DNA from: Armillaria gallica | Taxonomy: Eukaryota > Basidiomycota > Agaricomycetes > Agaricales > Physalacriaceae | NCBI GenBank assembly: GCA_037576215.1 | Contig: JBANDB010000002.1 | Coordinates: 2,046,001 to 2,110,000 of the forward strand | Reading direction: 5' to 3' | Length of the DNA stretch: 64,000 nt | Shown here: in pieces, positions 45,958 through 54,942 of the stretch | Layout: every line of letters starts with the position of its first letter | How positions within the stretch are numbered: the stretch's first letter is position 1 | Notes under the pieces: model-generated | Told to the model about the DNA's origin: nothing | Seen by the model: only the letters and a program-made list of their open reading frames with translations | The model's database searches: none | Made by a program: the position numbers and the translations under genes

Positions 45958-47375
45958 TCAGTGGAGGTTCCCGTACAAGGTGTGGCTCAAAGAAACTACT
46001 TTAACAGTTACGCAGTGTAATTTTCGTCCTGTGGTTTGTCCTTGGGGGAAGATCAGCTTCAAGGAAAGATATGAATCATCATGACTGACACTTATTTGAC
46101 TCATTTCATGATCACCACTGAATACCTCTTTAGTTATCGCGACCACTAACACCTGTCCTTGCACCCCGTCCGTTCGCTGTGTGCCCTGCGTTGGGTGGGA
46201 GGGGGTATCTATCATCAAAGTGGTCGTGAGCTATAACAACTTTGGAAAGATGAAGATGGGCGGCCCATAGAAAGTCTGGTGAGGAAATACAAAAAAGAGG
46301 ACAAGGCTCAGCAGAGCGACAATAGCTAAAGTGGGTGGTGTTAATCTGGCTGCGACGGCGGATAGTAAGTAGTAAATACCTGTTACGGATCCCGTTTCAA
46401 TGGTGAGACGAATTAGCTTTGTGATCAGAATTTGGGTCTGACGGAAACTTGTATTGCAGCGTGTAAGCTACATAGTATCCATGTCAATGAACATAAATGA
46501 AAGAGAGAAAAAGTTCACATAATAAGTCATACAGATAGCGATAACAACATCACACATGGCAGAGCTTCCACACCAAATCTACGCATGAATCAGGAGGATA
46601 AATTCAGGACATCTAGTTAGTTAGTTACCCCAATGGCAATAGATGTCTTCCTGTTATTGAGTTTAGTGATGTCGTTTGCTTCGAAAGCGTAGACGCCTGT
46701 GATTAAGGCTGCCACAGCGCTGGTCAACGATGCCTGTCAATAGATGAGCTAGTTTGCCACGGAGAAAGGCCACGGCAATGAACGCAGGTGACGAATGCGG
46801 GGACGGTTCGTGACCTTGACAGTATGAAGATTCGGTATGCATAGAAGACCTGCCCGACAAAAGCAGCTGTTCTCATGATGAGTTGCAGGAAACGAGCGGA
46901 ATTATGCTGGACGTACCAACAGCACTCATGATCGGGACGATGAGCCAATTAAAATCCATTCTAATCAGGGCTTTGAGGTCACCGAAGCCGTATCCGAACA
47001 TCGCGAAAGCGTCCTGGGTGCCGAACACCGTCTGAACAAACTCGACTATGTAGATGACATAGACAAGATATTTTGTGAGTTTCTTGTCCTTCGGAAATGC
47101 TAAATAGTACAGATCTAGGGACGAAAACGGATAAGAACAGCATTACTAGAGAATGAGCGACGCACAAAGCTGTACAGAAAGAGTCCCGAAAAGTCCCCAG
47201 TGCAACAGATAGCCGACGATCTGAATTGTCATTTAGAGATTTAATTGCATATTGAGCAAGGAAAACCCAAACTATAGGTCCAGTCCTGAAATGTGATGAT
47301 TCAGTACACATTACTCAATTTGAAGATTATGCCTTACAACCTTTCTATGGGATAATCTGCGGGGACGGGCTGCAT
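45958..47375 (-). pseudogene. DUF6534 copy I, broken in the last helix
   Basis: ATG 47375 (MQPVPADYPIERL) and most exons are present, including LAFPKDKKLTK-like, AFVGQVFYAYRIFILSRSR and CDVVIAICMTYY-type blocks. At about 46225 roughly 110 bp is missing relative to copies F and H: the sequence jumps from FPKL directly to the tail (TLMIDTPSHPTQG), with an in-frame TAG at the junction. The YANxVYMVLNSRIRIMGG signature is therefore absent. Confidence 0.72.
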
Positions 47376-47924
47376 GTCGTGGAGTCGTTTTTCTGTTCTT
47401 GAAAGGAAACAACCTGTACATATATTTCTGACCGTCATCGTGAGAGATCTGAAAGAAGTTCTTCGAATACCCAATGCCGGTCAGCATCACAGACCGGGTT
47501 GAAAGGCAGTACAACTACCCTGATTTCAATCTGTTGAGGATTGTGGTTTCACAGCCACTGGGCCGATGGCTACACCGTTTTTTTATTTTACATTATTTTT
47601 ATTTTCGTATCGATCACTACCGTAACTTGGCTTCGTACCACCACCTACTGCGTATTTAAACCGGAATATACCTTCGTTCAAGCCGCAACTATCACGTTCC
47701 TTTTCCCTGCCGACGTCTATTCCCAACACAATCATGTTAATTGACGGTCCACGCATTGACGATCTAATTGATCATCGTCATTCCGCAGGTTCAAAAGAAA
47801 TCTTCGGAACAAAGTATAGCAGAAGAGATACCGGCACGCTGATACCTAGCTGATATTAAAACTATCCCCAAATAAACTGTGAGAAGGAGGAACGAATTAT
47901 TGCTCGCCATGCTATGTTGTCGTA

Positions 47925-48260
47925 TCTCTCTATCTTCCTCGTCAAACAGATGAATCGAAAGTGGCTTCTTATGCCCAATATTCTCCCGCCATCGGGATTA
48001 TCTTTATTATGTCACAGTGGCCTGTGTTTTTGTTGGTTTGAAGTCCTACAGTCATCGAAACGCGGCGGTGTCCTTGATTGTCCCTGGGACACTATGGGTG
48101 CCAATCTCTGTATTAATTCCTTCGCACCGAACCATTCCCGGGTCATGGCTTCTGCGTCTCCCCTCGACAATTGTATTGTACCAAGAGCAGTCAAGGAGAC
48201 ATAGAACTGGGCCCGAGCTCGTTGATGGATCATAAGTACTAAGGAAATAAAAGCGTGGGA
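47925..48260 (-). repeat. Module U (copy upstream of I)
   Basis: The minus strand reads AQFYVSLTALGTIQLSRG, EWFGAKELIQR and RTSNQQKHR, aligning with the LAKFYESTM, FFGAK and HTNQN blocks of the copy at 19333-19665. The plus strand ends with AAAGCGTGGGAAAG (about 48252). Confidence 0.5.
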
Positions 48261-48279
48261 AAGCAAGACACCATGCACC

Positions 48280-48720
48280 AAAATAGAAATCCCAAGATGA
48301 CCACAACCAACACCAACACCATATATCCTGCCAATCTACGAGAATTCTTTACCTTCTTTCCCGAATGATCACTAGAAATATGCTCGTCAACATTGGCTGC
48401 CGATGTGCCCTATGATCGTCAGGTTTTGATGCAATTTATTGGAAGCCGAGGACGGTGGCCATCGCAGGAAAAATTTGACTATTTGCCAGTCCCCGTATTT
48501 CTTGACATTTTTTTCATTCCCAACTCGAGCTTCGTTTGAATGTGCTGAGAAGTGCTCAGGGTTTGGAGAATGCGAAAGCCTGGCTATAGGAGCAGGCCAC
48601 ACGGACCGAGGAGTGTTCGTGAGCATGCCAACCTTTGCACTTCTCACCATATCTCCTCCCCATCACAAGAGACTCTGTCTGAAAATTCGGACCATAAACT
48701 ACCACGGGGAGGCTGTACTG
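48280..48720 (+). pseudogene. Kinase-like module remnant K4
   Basis: It starts MTTTNTNTIYPANLREFF and then TFFPE-stop. From 48420 it matches K3 (CTTGAC...CAACTCGAGCTTCGTTTGAA, GGAGAATGCGAAAGCCTGGC), but about 150 bp of K3 is missing before GGCCACACGGACCGAGGAG. It ends near the left flank of the DDE transposon. Confidence 0.5.
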
Positions 48721-48737
48721 TCCATTTAATACAATTT

Positions 48738-48812
48738 ATCCCAGTAACTACTGAGGAACGTCAAATACAATTTACCCAGTAACTACTGAAGCTGTCAAAT
48801 ACAATTCGTACA
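48738..48812 (+). repeat. Short tandem repeat, two units of about 35 bp
   Basis: CCCAGTAACTACTGA followed by GTCAAATACAATT occurs twice in succession with minor changes, just outside the DDE element. Confidence 0.65.
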
Positions 48813-48883
48813 GTCTGTAAAATTGTATTTATATTGATGTGTTCTTGGTGAAATATATTTCAGATTGATTTTCGGCCACTGTA

Positions 48884-51765
48884 CAGTAGGGGACAGCCAA
48901 ACTCAACAAATTGATCGACCCATTTATGGCAGTGTCCATGGGTATTTCAGCGACATAATTCTCACTCAAAATGGTAGTTTAGAGGTCAATGAAGGATTTT
49001 GCATGAGCCGATTCCTTCCTGGGGCATGATCATATGTGTTGAGCCCCCAAAATTTGGCCACACCCCAAAAGTCATTACTAATAAGGCAATATTATATGCA
49101 TTCGACTTCTTTTTGAAAGAGCTTTTCAATGAGATAGTTTACAAAAAGATTCCACAAGCTGTTTTCTGAATAAGGAAGCCACTTTATCTCACCAGCTATG
49201 CACCGTCGTGGGCGCCCTCCAAAGAACGTGAAGCGTAATATCTCTGGTTTGAGAAATCAAAAACCTGTCAGGCCTCCCACAGAACTGCTGAGCCCAGAAC
49301 CGTCGCCTGGCCCATTGAAACGAGCATGTGAGTTCAGTCCGGATTGGCCCAGTGAACTGGAAAGCACTGATGGCAAATCGCTACCTGATCTTGGCGATGA
49401 TGGCGATGAAGATTGGTTCTATCGGACTATGATGGGACCTGACAGTACCAGAGAAGTTGGGGATCCTGAAGAGAATGAGCTGTCTGATAACGAGATTGAA
49501 GACGATGACAGTTTTGGATCAGACTGGGAGAGAGATCTTGATGATGAGATTCTCTGCCAGGGCATGGTCAGGCTTGCTAAAAAATATGGCCAGGGTGAAG
49601 ATGACAAGGATTGGATGCCGCTGAAAGCCAGATATCAGAAAGAAAGGCAGATGAAGCTGAAAAAGTGTAAGTAAACTACCAAAGCTTCAGGATCCAACCA
49701 AGTATTGAATCAAGTTCTTATCCAGCTCATCCCAAAATGTATGTGACAGGACCAGATATTTCCAGAAAGGCTGCCCGTTCTCAGTGCCACCTATGAAAGC
49801 ATCGTGTTGGACAAACAAATCTTGAACAGTTTCATTTTCAAGTTATTCCCAATATGAGTCGGCAGCATCAGGAGTCCAGCTCAGAATCAGAAGTTGAGGA
49901 GGCCGATGACGAAAATGGCACAGCGAGTTTAGGGACCATGGACATCGATCACGAAGGGTCGGAAGGGGCTGGCAGCGGTGCTGATGATAATGACAGCGAT
50001 AGGGGCCATGTCTCGAAATCTGGTTTGAGCATTGTCAGTGGAGCTGGAAATGAGGTGTCCAATGAACCAGAATGGGAAGTTGAGGCAGAGATATTTGTGT
50101 CATGACCTCGAGCTGTTCAAGGTCCAGATATCCGTGGATGGGAGGAACTCTGTGAACAAATCAAAGCTGATCTGAAGGCAAAGCACAAGGTCTTGCCATT
50201 GTCGAGGCTGAATCAGCTCATGATCCTCCGTAATTTTGTGACTCTGCAGCTGAAGGGATTTGGCATGATGGCAGCAAGCGAGGAAATTGCTCGGCAGTGG
50301 CATGAGGGAGAAGGAGTTTGGTTCGCTTGTCAGATTTGTCGTTTGGCAAGGCATTACCAGCTCCATGAGCAGTTGCCGCTAGAGAGAAGAGGAGGGGAAA
50401 GAGAAAAGACTCGCTGCTTGTTGCTTGACAAAACTGTGAGAGCAGCAGTGCATGACTGGTTGACATCTCAGCCTGTCAGAACCATCACCCCCTTGAAATT
50501 CCAGCACGCATTAAATGACAAAATCCTCATTGATCTCAACATCAAGCCCAAGAAAGACTTTTCCGTTAGGATGGCGCATTGTTGGCTTGTCAAATTGGGA
50601 TACAGGAGGACAGTCTTAAGAAAGGGTGTGTATATGGATGGCCACGAGCATGAGGATGTGAAAGAATACCACAACAAAGTGTTCCTTCCAAGAATGGCAG
50701 ATTTTGAAACACGAATGACCCAATATCGACTCGAGGAGCAAGATGGGAAGGAGGTTCTGGTCCCTATGAAGCCATCATTAAAGCCAGGTCAACGCCAAAT
50801 CATAGCTCTGTTCCAAGACGAGTCATGCTTCCATGCTAACAAGTTCAAGTTAAGTGCATGGTGTGTCTCATAGAAATTATATACAGCATTTTAACAATTT
50901 GTTTGTTGTGTCTATGAAAATGTAGGGTTCTTCAAGACACGACCATTCTCCAGTGAAAGGGCTGTGGACGGCTCATACATGTTTCTGATTTCGTTAATGA
51001 AGCGACTGGAAGATTGGTCATGAGAAATCTGGAGGGAGAAATTGAATTGGACGCATGTCAAATTATCTATCCAGGAAACGGAAACCCCTACTGGGATCAT
51101 GAACGGCTCCTTGAACAGGTTAAACGAGCAATCAAAATTTTTGAAAAGGTTCACCCTGAGTGTCAGGCCTTATTTATCTTTGACCAGTCATCAGCGCATG
51201 CATCACTTGGCCCTGATGCTTTACGTTCCTGGGAAATGAACAAATCTGATGGAGGAAAACAGAGAAAACAGCGCGATACTGTGATCCCAGAAACCAACCC
51301 TGTCATTGAACATCGCGGGAAACCTCAGAAAATGACCATGGCCAGTGGCGAAGCGAAGGGTCTCCAAACAGTGCTGCAAGAAAGAGGTTTCAATGTCCAT
51401 GGCATGTGGGCCAAATGCAAACCCGTTTGTCCCATTAACAATAATGATTGCTGTATGGCATGCCTTCTCAGCAAACAGGATGACTTCATGAACCAGCCAT
51501 CCCTTTTGGAGGAGTTGATCACCGGTGCAGGTCATGAGTGTATTTTTTTGCCGAAATTTCACTGTGAGCTGAATCCAATAGAAATGGTAAGGACTGTTAT
51601 ATATACAGAACATTCAGCTAATCAATTCTACTTTAGTATTGGAGATGGTGCAAATACCGCTATCATGAAGTACCCAAGACGACATTCGATCAAGCTAAGA
51701 AAATGGCCCTGGAGGCATTAGATGCATGTCCAACTGAAGTCATCAGGCGGTTTGTAAATCGTTCC
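48884..51765 (+). mobile_element. Tc1/mariner-like DDE transposon (left part, interrupted)
   Basis: A probable terminal sequence begins CAGTAGGGGACAGCC directly after TA at 48882-48883, as expected of TA-targeting elements. The transposase gene (49198 onward) is cut at 51766 by the LTR of Gypsy-2, and the rest of the element would lie beyond the nested insertions. The opposite terminal repeat is not visible in the window. Confidence 0.6.
49198..51765 (+). pseudogene. DDE-superfamily transposase gene, interrupted and with a nonsense codon
   Basis: The acidic N-terminal part (MHRRGRPPKNVKRN...) is followed, after introns and frame breaks, by a helix-turn-helix-like region and a DDE domain. Its catalytic positions are visible as FQDESCFHAN (first Asp), FIFDQSSAHASLG (second Asp) and FLPKFHCELNPIEM (Glu). 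This arrangement occurs in a group of DDE transposases common in Agaricomycetes. An in-frame TGA at 50954-50956 precedes KGCGRLIHVSDF. After ELNPIEM an intron leads to a WRWCKYRYHEV-type block and RRFVNRS, where the Gypsy-2 LTR begins. The gene cannot make an intact enzyme. Confidence 0.75.
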
Positions 51766-52122
51766 TGTTAGGGACAGACTTGGGAGTAGCGCACAAGGCC
51801 ACTAATGCCACCTGCCTCTCGCTTTGGGCAGTGCAATAGTACCGTGATGGTTTACTACGGTGAGGCGTATAACGCTTAGACTCTAGGCTTTTGGGTAAAA
51901 GGAGAGTCAAGTCTGGGAGTATAGATTTAGCTTAAAGCTGGGGTACATGCTTGCGAGCTAAAGTACTTATATACGGTTTGTCCTTTGTTTGTACATACTT
52001 GTCCATCTGTCCTTCGTACGCTTCAATGAATGGAAACCGCACGGTTGCCAGGTGTTAAAGAGATCGTTTGATTCATGAGTTGTGCTGAGGTGCTGAGGTG
52101 AAAAAATGAATAAATCGTAACA
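51766..52122 (-). repeat. LTR of Gypsy-2 (357 bp)
   Basis: In element orientation it begins TGTTACGATTTATTCA and ends CTAACA, with TGTTA/TAACA ends as in Gypsy-1. An internal CGTATATAAGTA box is followed by AGCTTTAAGCTAA, which occupies the place of the self-primer sequence of Gypsy-1. Confidence 0.75.
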
Positions 52123-52157
52123 TCACCCCCTCCTTAAGGCAGGCGTCCCGACTGCCA

Positions 52158-52544
52158 TTAGGGCTTGTCGTTGTCGTTGTCGTGTCGCATTGAGTTCCAG
52201 TATTCCTGAATAAGATCCCCCCAGACGTTGACATTCGGGTTTTTTACCCACTTTTGTTTCCCATCGAGTCGTTGCATGAGGTACTGCCTGACTCCGTCTT
52301 CGTATTTGAAATTGAGGATCATGGTTATGTGTTTGCTGTTTTTTGGTGTTTCAGAGGAGTCTACATGTCGGGCATGGTGATGGTGCTTCTTGTATTCTTC
52401 TACCGCTTCTTGCGTGTGTCCCATGTCCTCTTCCCTTACCCAGGAGTTGTGTTCCCATGTCCATCCTTTCCACTTGATGAAGTAGTCAGTCGTTGTTTGT
52501 GACTTCTGCCCTTGTTGCCCACGTATCTGGCGTGTAGAGAAAAG
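52158..52544 (-). pseudogene. C-terminal pol fragment with chromodomain (Gypsy-2)
   Basis: The minus strand reads QIRGQQGQKSQTTTDYFIKWKGW, then EHNSWVREEDMGHTQEAVEEY and a C-terminal extension containing RQYLMQRLDGKQKWV before a stop at 52158. The FIKWKGW and NSWV residues belong to the aromatic-cage region of a chromodomain. The rest of the integrase is missing because the hAT element starts at 52545. Confidence 0.8.
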
Positions 52545-52785
52545 CAGGGGTATGGCGGGTTTCTGCGGGTATTGTACCCTTACCCACAGGGTATGGGTCA
52601 GGGTACATGTTTCCATACCCGGCTTGAACCCGGCTACCCGCTCATACCCATAGACAAATAACAGTTCGGGCTGAGATGAAACTGTACAGTTCAGTCTTAC
52701 ATAACTGTACCTTGAAAATAAAAATGGGGATGTACACAAAAAACCCAAAAAAAGCTACTATGCCCAACGTAAAATATCTGATCTG

Positions 52786-54055
52786 ATGGCCTCGCAATCA
52801 AAGCTCATTACCTCCATCATAACTCCTGTACCTGGGTGGCGTCAGCGAGTCCAGTCTCAGCACTCCAAAGACAGCGATGCTCACCTCCAGGACATGCCCG
52901 ACTCTCCTCCACTGCAAGGCAGGAAGAACTCAAAAAATTGCAAACACCTGAGTGGAGCTTCTGCCAAGACATTGAAGGCAGCCCCCACTGCACAGGCTAC
53001 GTCCATCCCTGCTGCTGATCCCCCTGCCAAACGACGTCGAACAACGGTTGTCACGGAGGAAGAGGACGATGCACGTACTATTGCAGAAGGCGTTGATACC
53101 ATCATCACAAAGGACAAGGATGGTAATATTAGCAGACTTCAGCGCATTGGTGGTCCCACAATTACTATCCATACCCATACTCCCATGGTCCAGAACCCCA
53201 GCACTCAAGGCAATGTGATGCCAAGGGTTGGATCACCAGGGCAGTCGTCGGCATCACACAATACTCAAGCAGCTGTGGAGAACATTGATGATGAGTTACC
53301 ACCTCTTCAAGATCCCGATGATTCTGATGATAAGATGGATGTTGAAGGCGAGGAACTGGAGGAGTTCTCGGATGAGGCTGAGCTTCGTAAGTGGATTTAA
53401 AATGGTCTATTCAGACACTGATATCAGTGACAGTGAAAATGATGATGAAATGGACCTCACTGATGTATGCATTCTTCAGCCCTATTCCCGAAATTGAATA
53501 CTGTGATGGTCGTAAGTGCCACGTATTTCAATGTACAGCACAGGCCAATGTCACTCGCTGTGGTCATCGCATTGTACGTTACCTGGATACCAAAGATGCG
53601 CAGTCGACTAGCAATTTGAGGAAGCATGCGAGGAAGTGTTGGGGCGAGGATGTCATTAGAGAGGCTGATGAGGCGGGCACCCTTGATGCTGTACAGACGT
53701 TGCTGAGGAAAGACATGGGCTCTGACAAGCGGAATGGGTCAATTACATCCCATTTCACCCATCAGGGCAAAGGCCGTGTGATGTATTCCCATCGTCAGCA
53801 TACGAAGCAGGAATCACGGTGCATGGAATTAATCTTCACATCAAATTAGCCATCTTAAAATATCCACACAGTGTGGAACACGTACGTTGGATTGCTGAAA
53901 GCTCAAGACCATTTGCTATTGTCAAGGACTGTGGCTACAATTGCTTGATGAAGACCAGTCAACCAAGTTGCTATGTTCCTAGCCCCAGTACAGTAGCCCG
54001 AGACGTCAAGACAGTTTTTGGCAACACTCGTCAGCATATTTCTGAGATGCTACAA
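52786..54055 (+). CDS. hAT transposase, 5' half (BED finger region)
   Basis: ATG 52786 begins a basic/acidic N-terminus with an acidic run (DDELPPLQDPDDSDDKMD). A GTAAGT...TTCAG intron near 53386-53414 follows. Next come a probable BED-type zinc finger (CxxxxCxVFQC, then NLRKHARKCW with the H and C ligands), and GSITSHF and RWIAESSRPFAIV, the standard hAT region before the catalytic domain. The exon ends at SEMLQ (54055), followed by a GTGCG donor. The reading continues at 62465 across the Gypsy-1 insertion. At least one exon junction (about 53466-53490) is not settled. Confidence 0.72.
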
Positions 54056-54059
54056 GTGC

Positions 54060-54064
54060 GAAGT
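54060..54064 (+). repeat. Target-site duplication of Gypsy-1, left copy (GAAGT)
   Basis: The five bases GAAGT directly precede the 5' LTR and recur directly after the 3' LTR at 62422-62426, the length expected for a Ty3/Gypsy integrase. Confidence 0.93.
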
Positions 54065-54194
54065 TGTTACGATTTATTCACTTTTCCTTCGGCACCTCGG
54101 ATCCCACCGCTACAACCCCAACGTTCCCACCGTTGCCCCACATCTTTCAATCGAAGCCGCACACCATTGAGCTATTATTAGTTTCCGCACATCG

Positions 54195-54202
54195 TATATA
54201 AG
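54195..54202 (+). promoter_or_regulatory. TATA box of the Gypsy-1 LTR
   Basis: TATATAAG lies 34 bp upstream of the self-primer sequence at 54229, placing the predicted transcription start (beginning of R) at about that sequence. Confidence 0.65.
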
Positions 54203-54228
54203 TAGCACAGCTCTCAGCCACGTACCCT

Positions 54229-54241
54229 AGCTTCGAGCTAA
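54229..54241 (+). promoter_or_regulatory. Self-primer sequence in the LTR (predicted mRNA 5' end)
   Basis: AGCTTCGAGCTAA is the exact reverse complement of 54401-54413, just inside the element. In Tf1/sushi-type retrotransposons the first bases of the mRNA fold back on such a site and prime minus-strand DNA synthesis in place of a tRNA. Confidence 0.7.
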
Positions 54242-54400
54242 GTTTAATACACCCCGGACTTTACTCACATCGCTTGCTGAGAGTTCACTGCGTATACCGC
54301 TCCACTGTAGCAGACACCACGGTTCTATCGATCTACCCAAAGTGCAAGGTAGTGCATCGTTAGACGCCTAGTCTGTTATTCCCAGGTCCGGCCATAACAG

Positions 54401-54413
54401 TTAGCTCGAAGCT
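54401..54413 (+). promoter_or_regulatory. Primer-binding site of Gypsy-1 (self-priming type)
   Basis: TTAGCTCGAAGCT begins two bases after the last base of the 5' LTR and pairs perfectly with 54229-54241. I see no tRNA 3'-end complement (no TGG start) at this position. Confidence 0.7.
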
Positions 54414-54942
54414 TTCCTACATCTCTTCCCGTAAACCGCGGAGATTTCTATGCCCCAGAAGCGACAACCGAAATGCAAAAAGGACCTCGAAACCAAAAAC
54501 GTGAACGGAGGGCGACGCAAACCTAGGGTTCGAAGAGGAAGGACTCACCCGAAAAAACAGGAATTATCCCCTCCCTGCTATCGCCACGACGACCTCCACT
54601 CCTACGACTACTGCGACTACGATGACTATAGCCCGAACATCGACTAGACAAAAACTCTTGTTCCTCCTATCCTTGAATACCATTACCCTCCTCATGCTTC
54701 TTTATCTAAAATTCCTCCTCTATTGACTATCCCAGACGCTACATGAAGAGCGACTCCGAGGTCGATGACCCCAGACCTGAATCAAACACAAACCGTCGCC
54801 CTCAGCGCTGCCATCGTAACCACCACCTTTCTGTGCCTTCTCACCGCGGCACTAGTCCTTGTATACCAAGAACAGATTCGGGGATTCCTCCATCGACGAG
54901 GGGTCCTCATCATACCACCACCACCCCCGATTCCTTGACACT

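Larger units (their letters stand above)
51766..52544 (-). mobile_element. Gypsy-2: 3' end of a minus-strand chromovirus
   Basis: This comprises an LTR (51766-52122) preceded, in element orientation, by a polypurine tract and the end of pol. It is related to Gypsy-1 but clearly diverged. The remainder of the element is not present on this side because the hAT element interrupts it at 52545. The five bases GTTCC (51761-51765) may be its target duplication. Confidence 0.8.
54065..54399 (+). repeat. 5' LTR of Gypsy-1
   Basis: 335 bp, TGTTACGATTT to GGCCATAACA. Differences from the 3' LTR were seen at four sites, each C/T or G/A inside a CpG in one copy. Confidence 0.95.

Noticed and set aside
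54450..54647. A 65-codon frame in the Gypsy-1 leader as a separate gene
   Set aside because: It is short, basic and low in complexity, and in a different frame from gag. Nothing supports translation.
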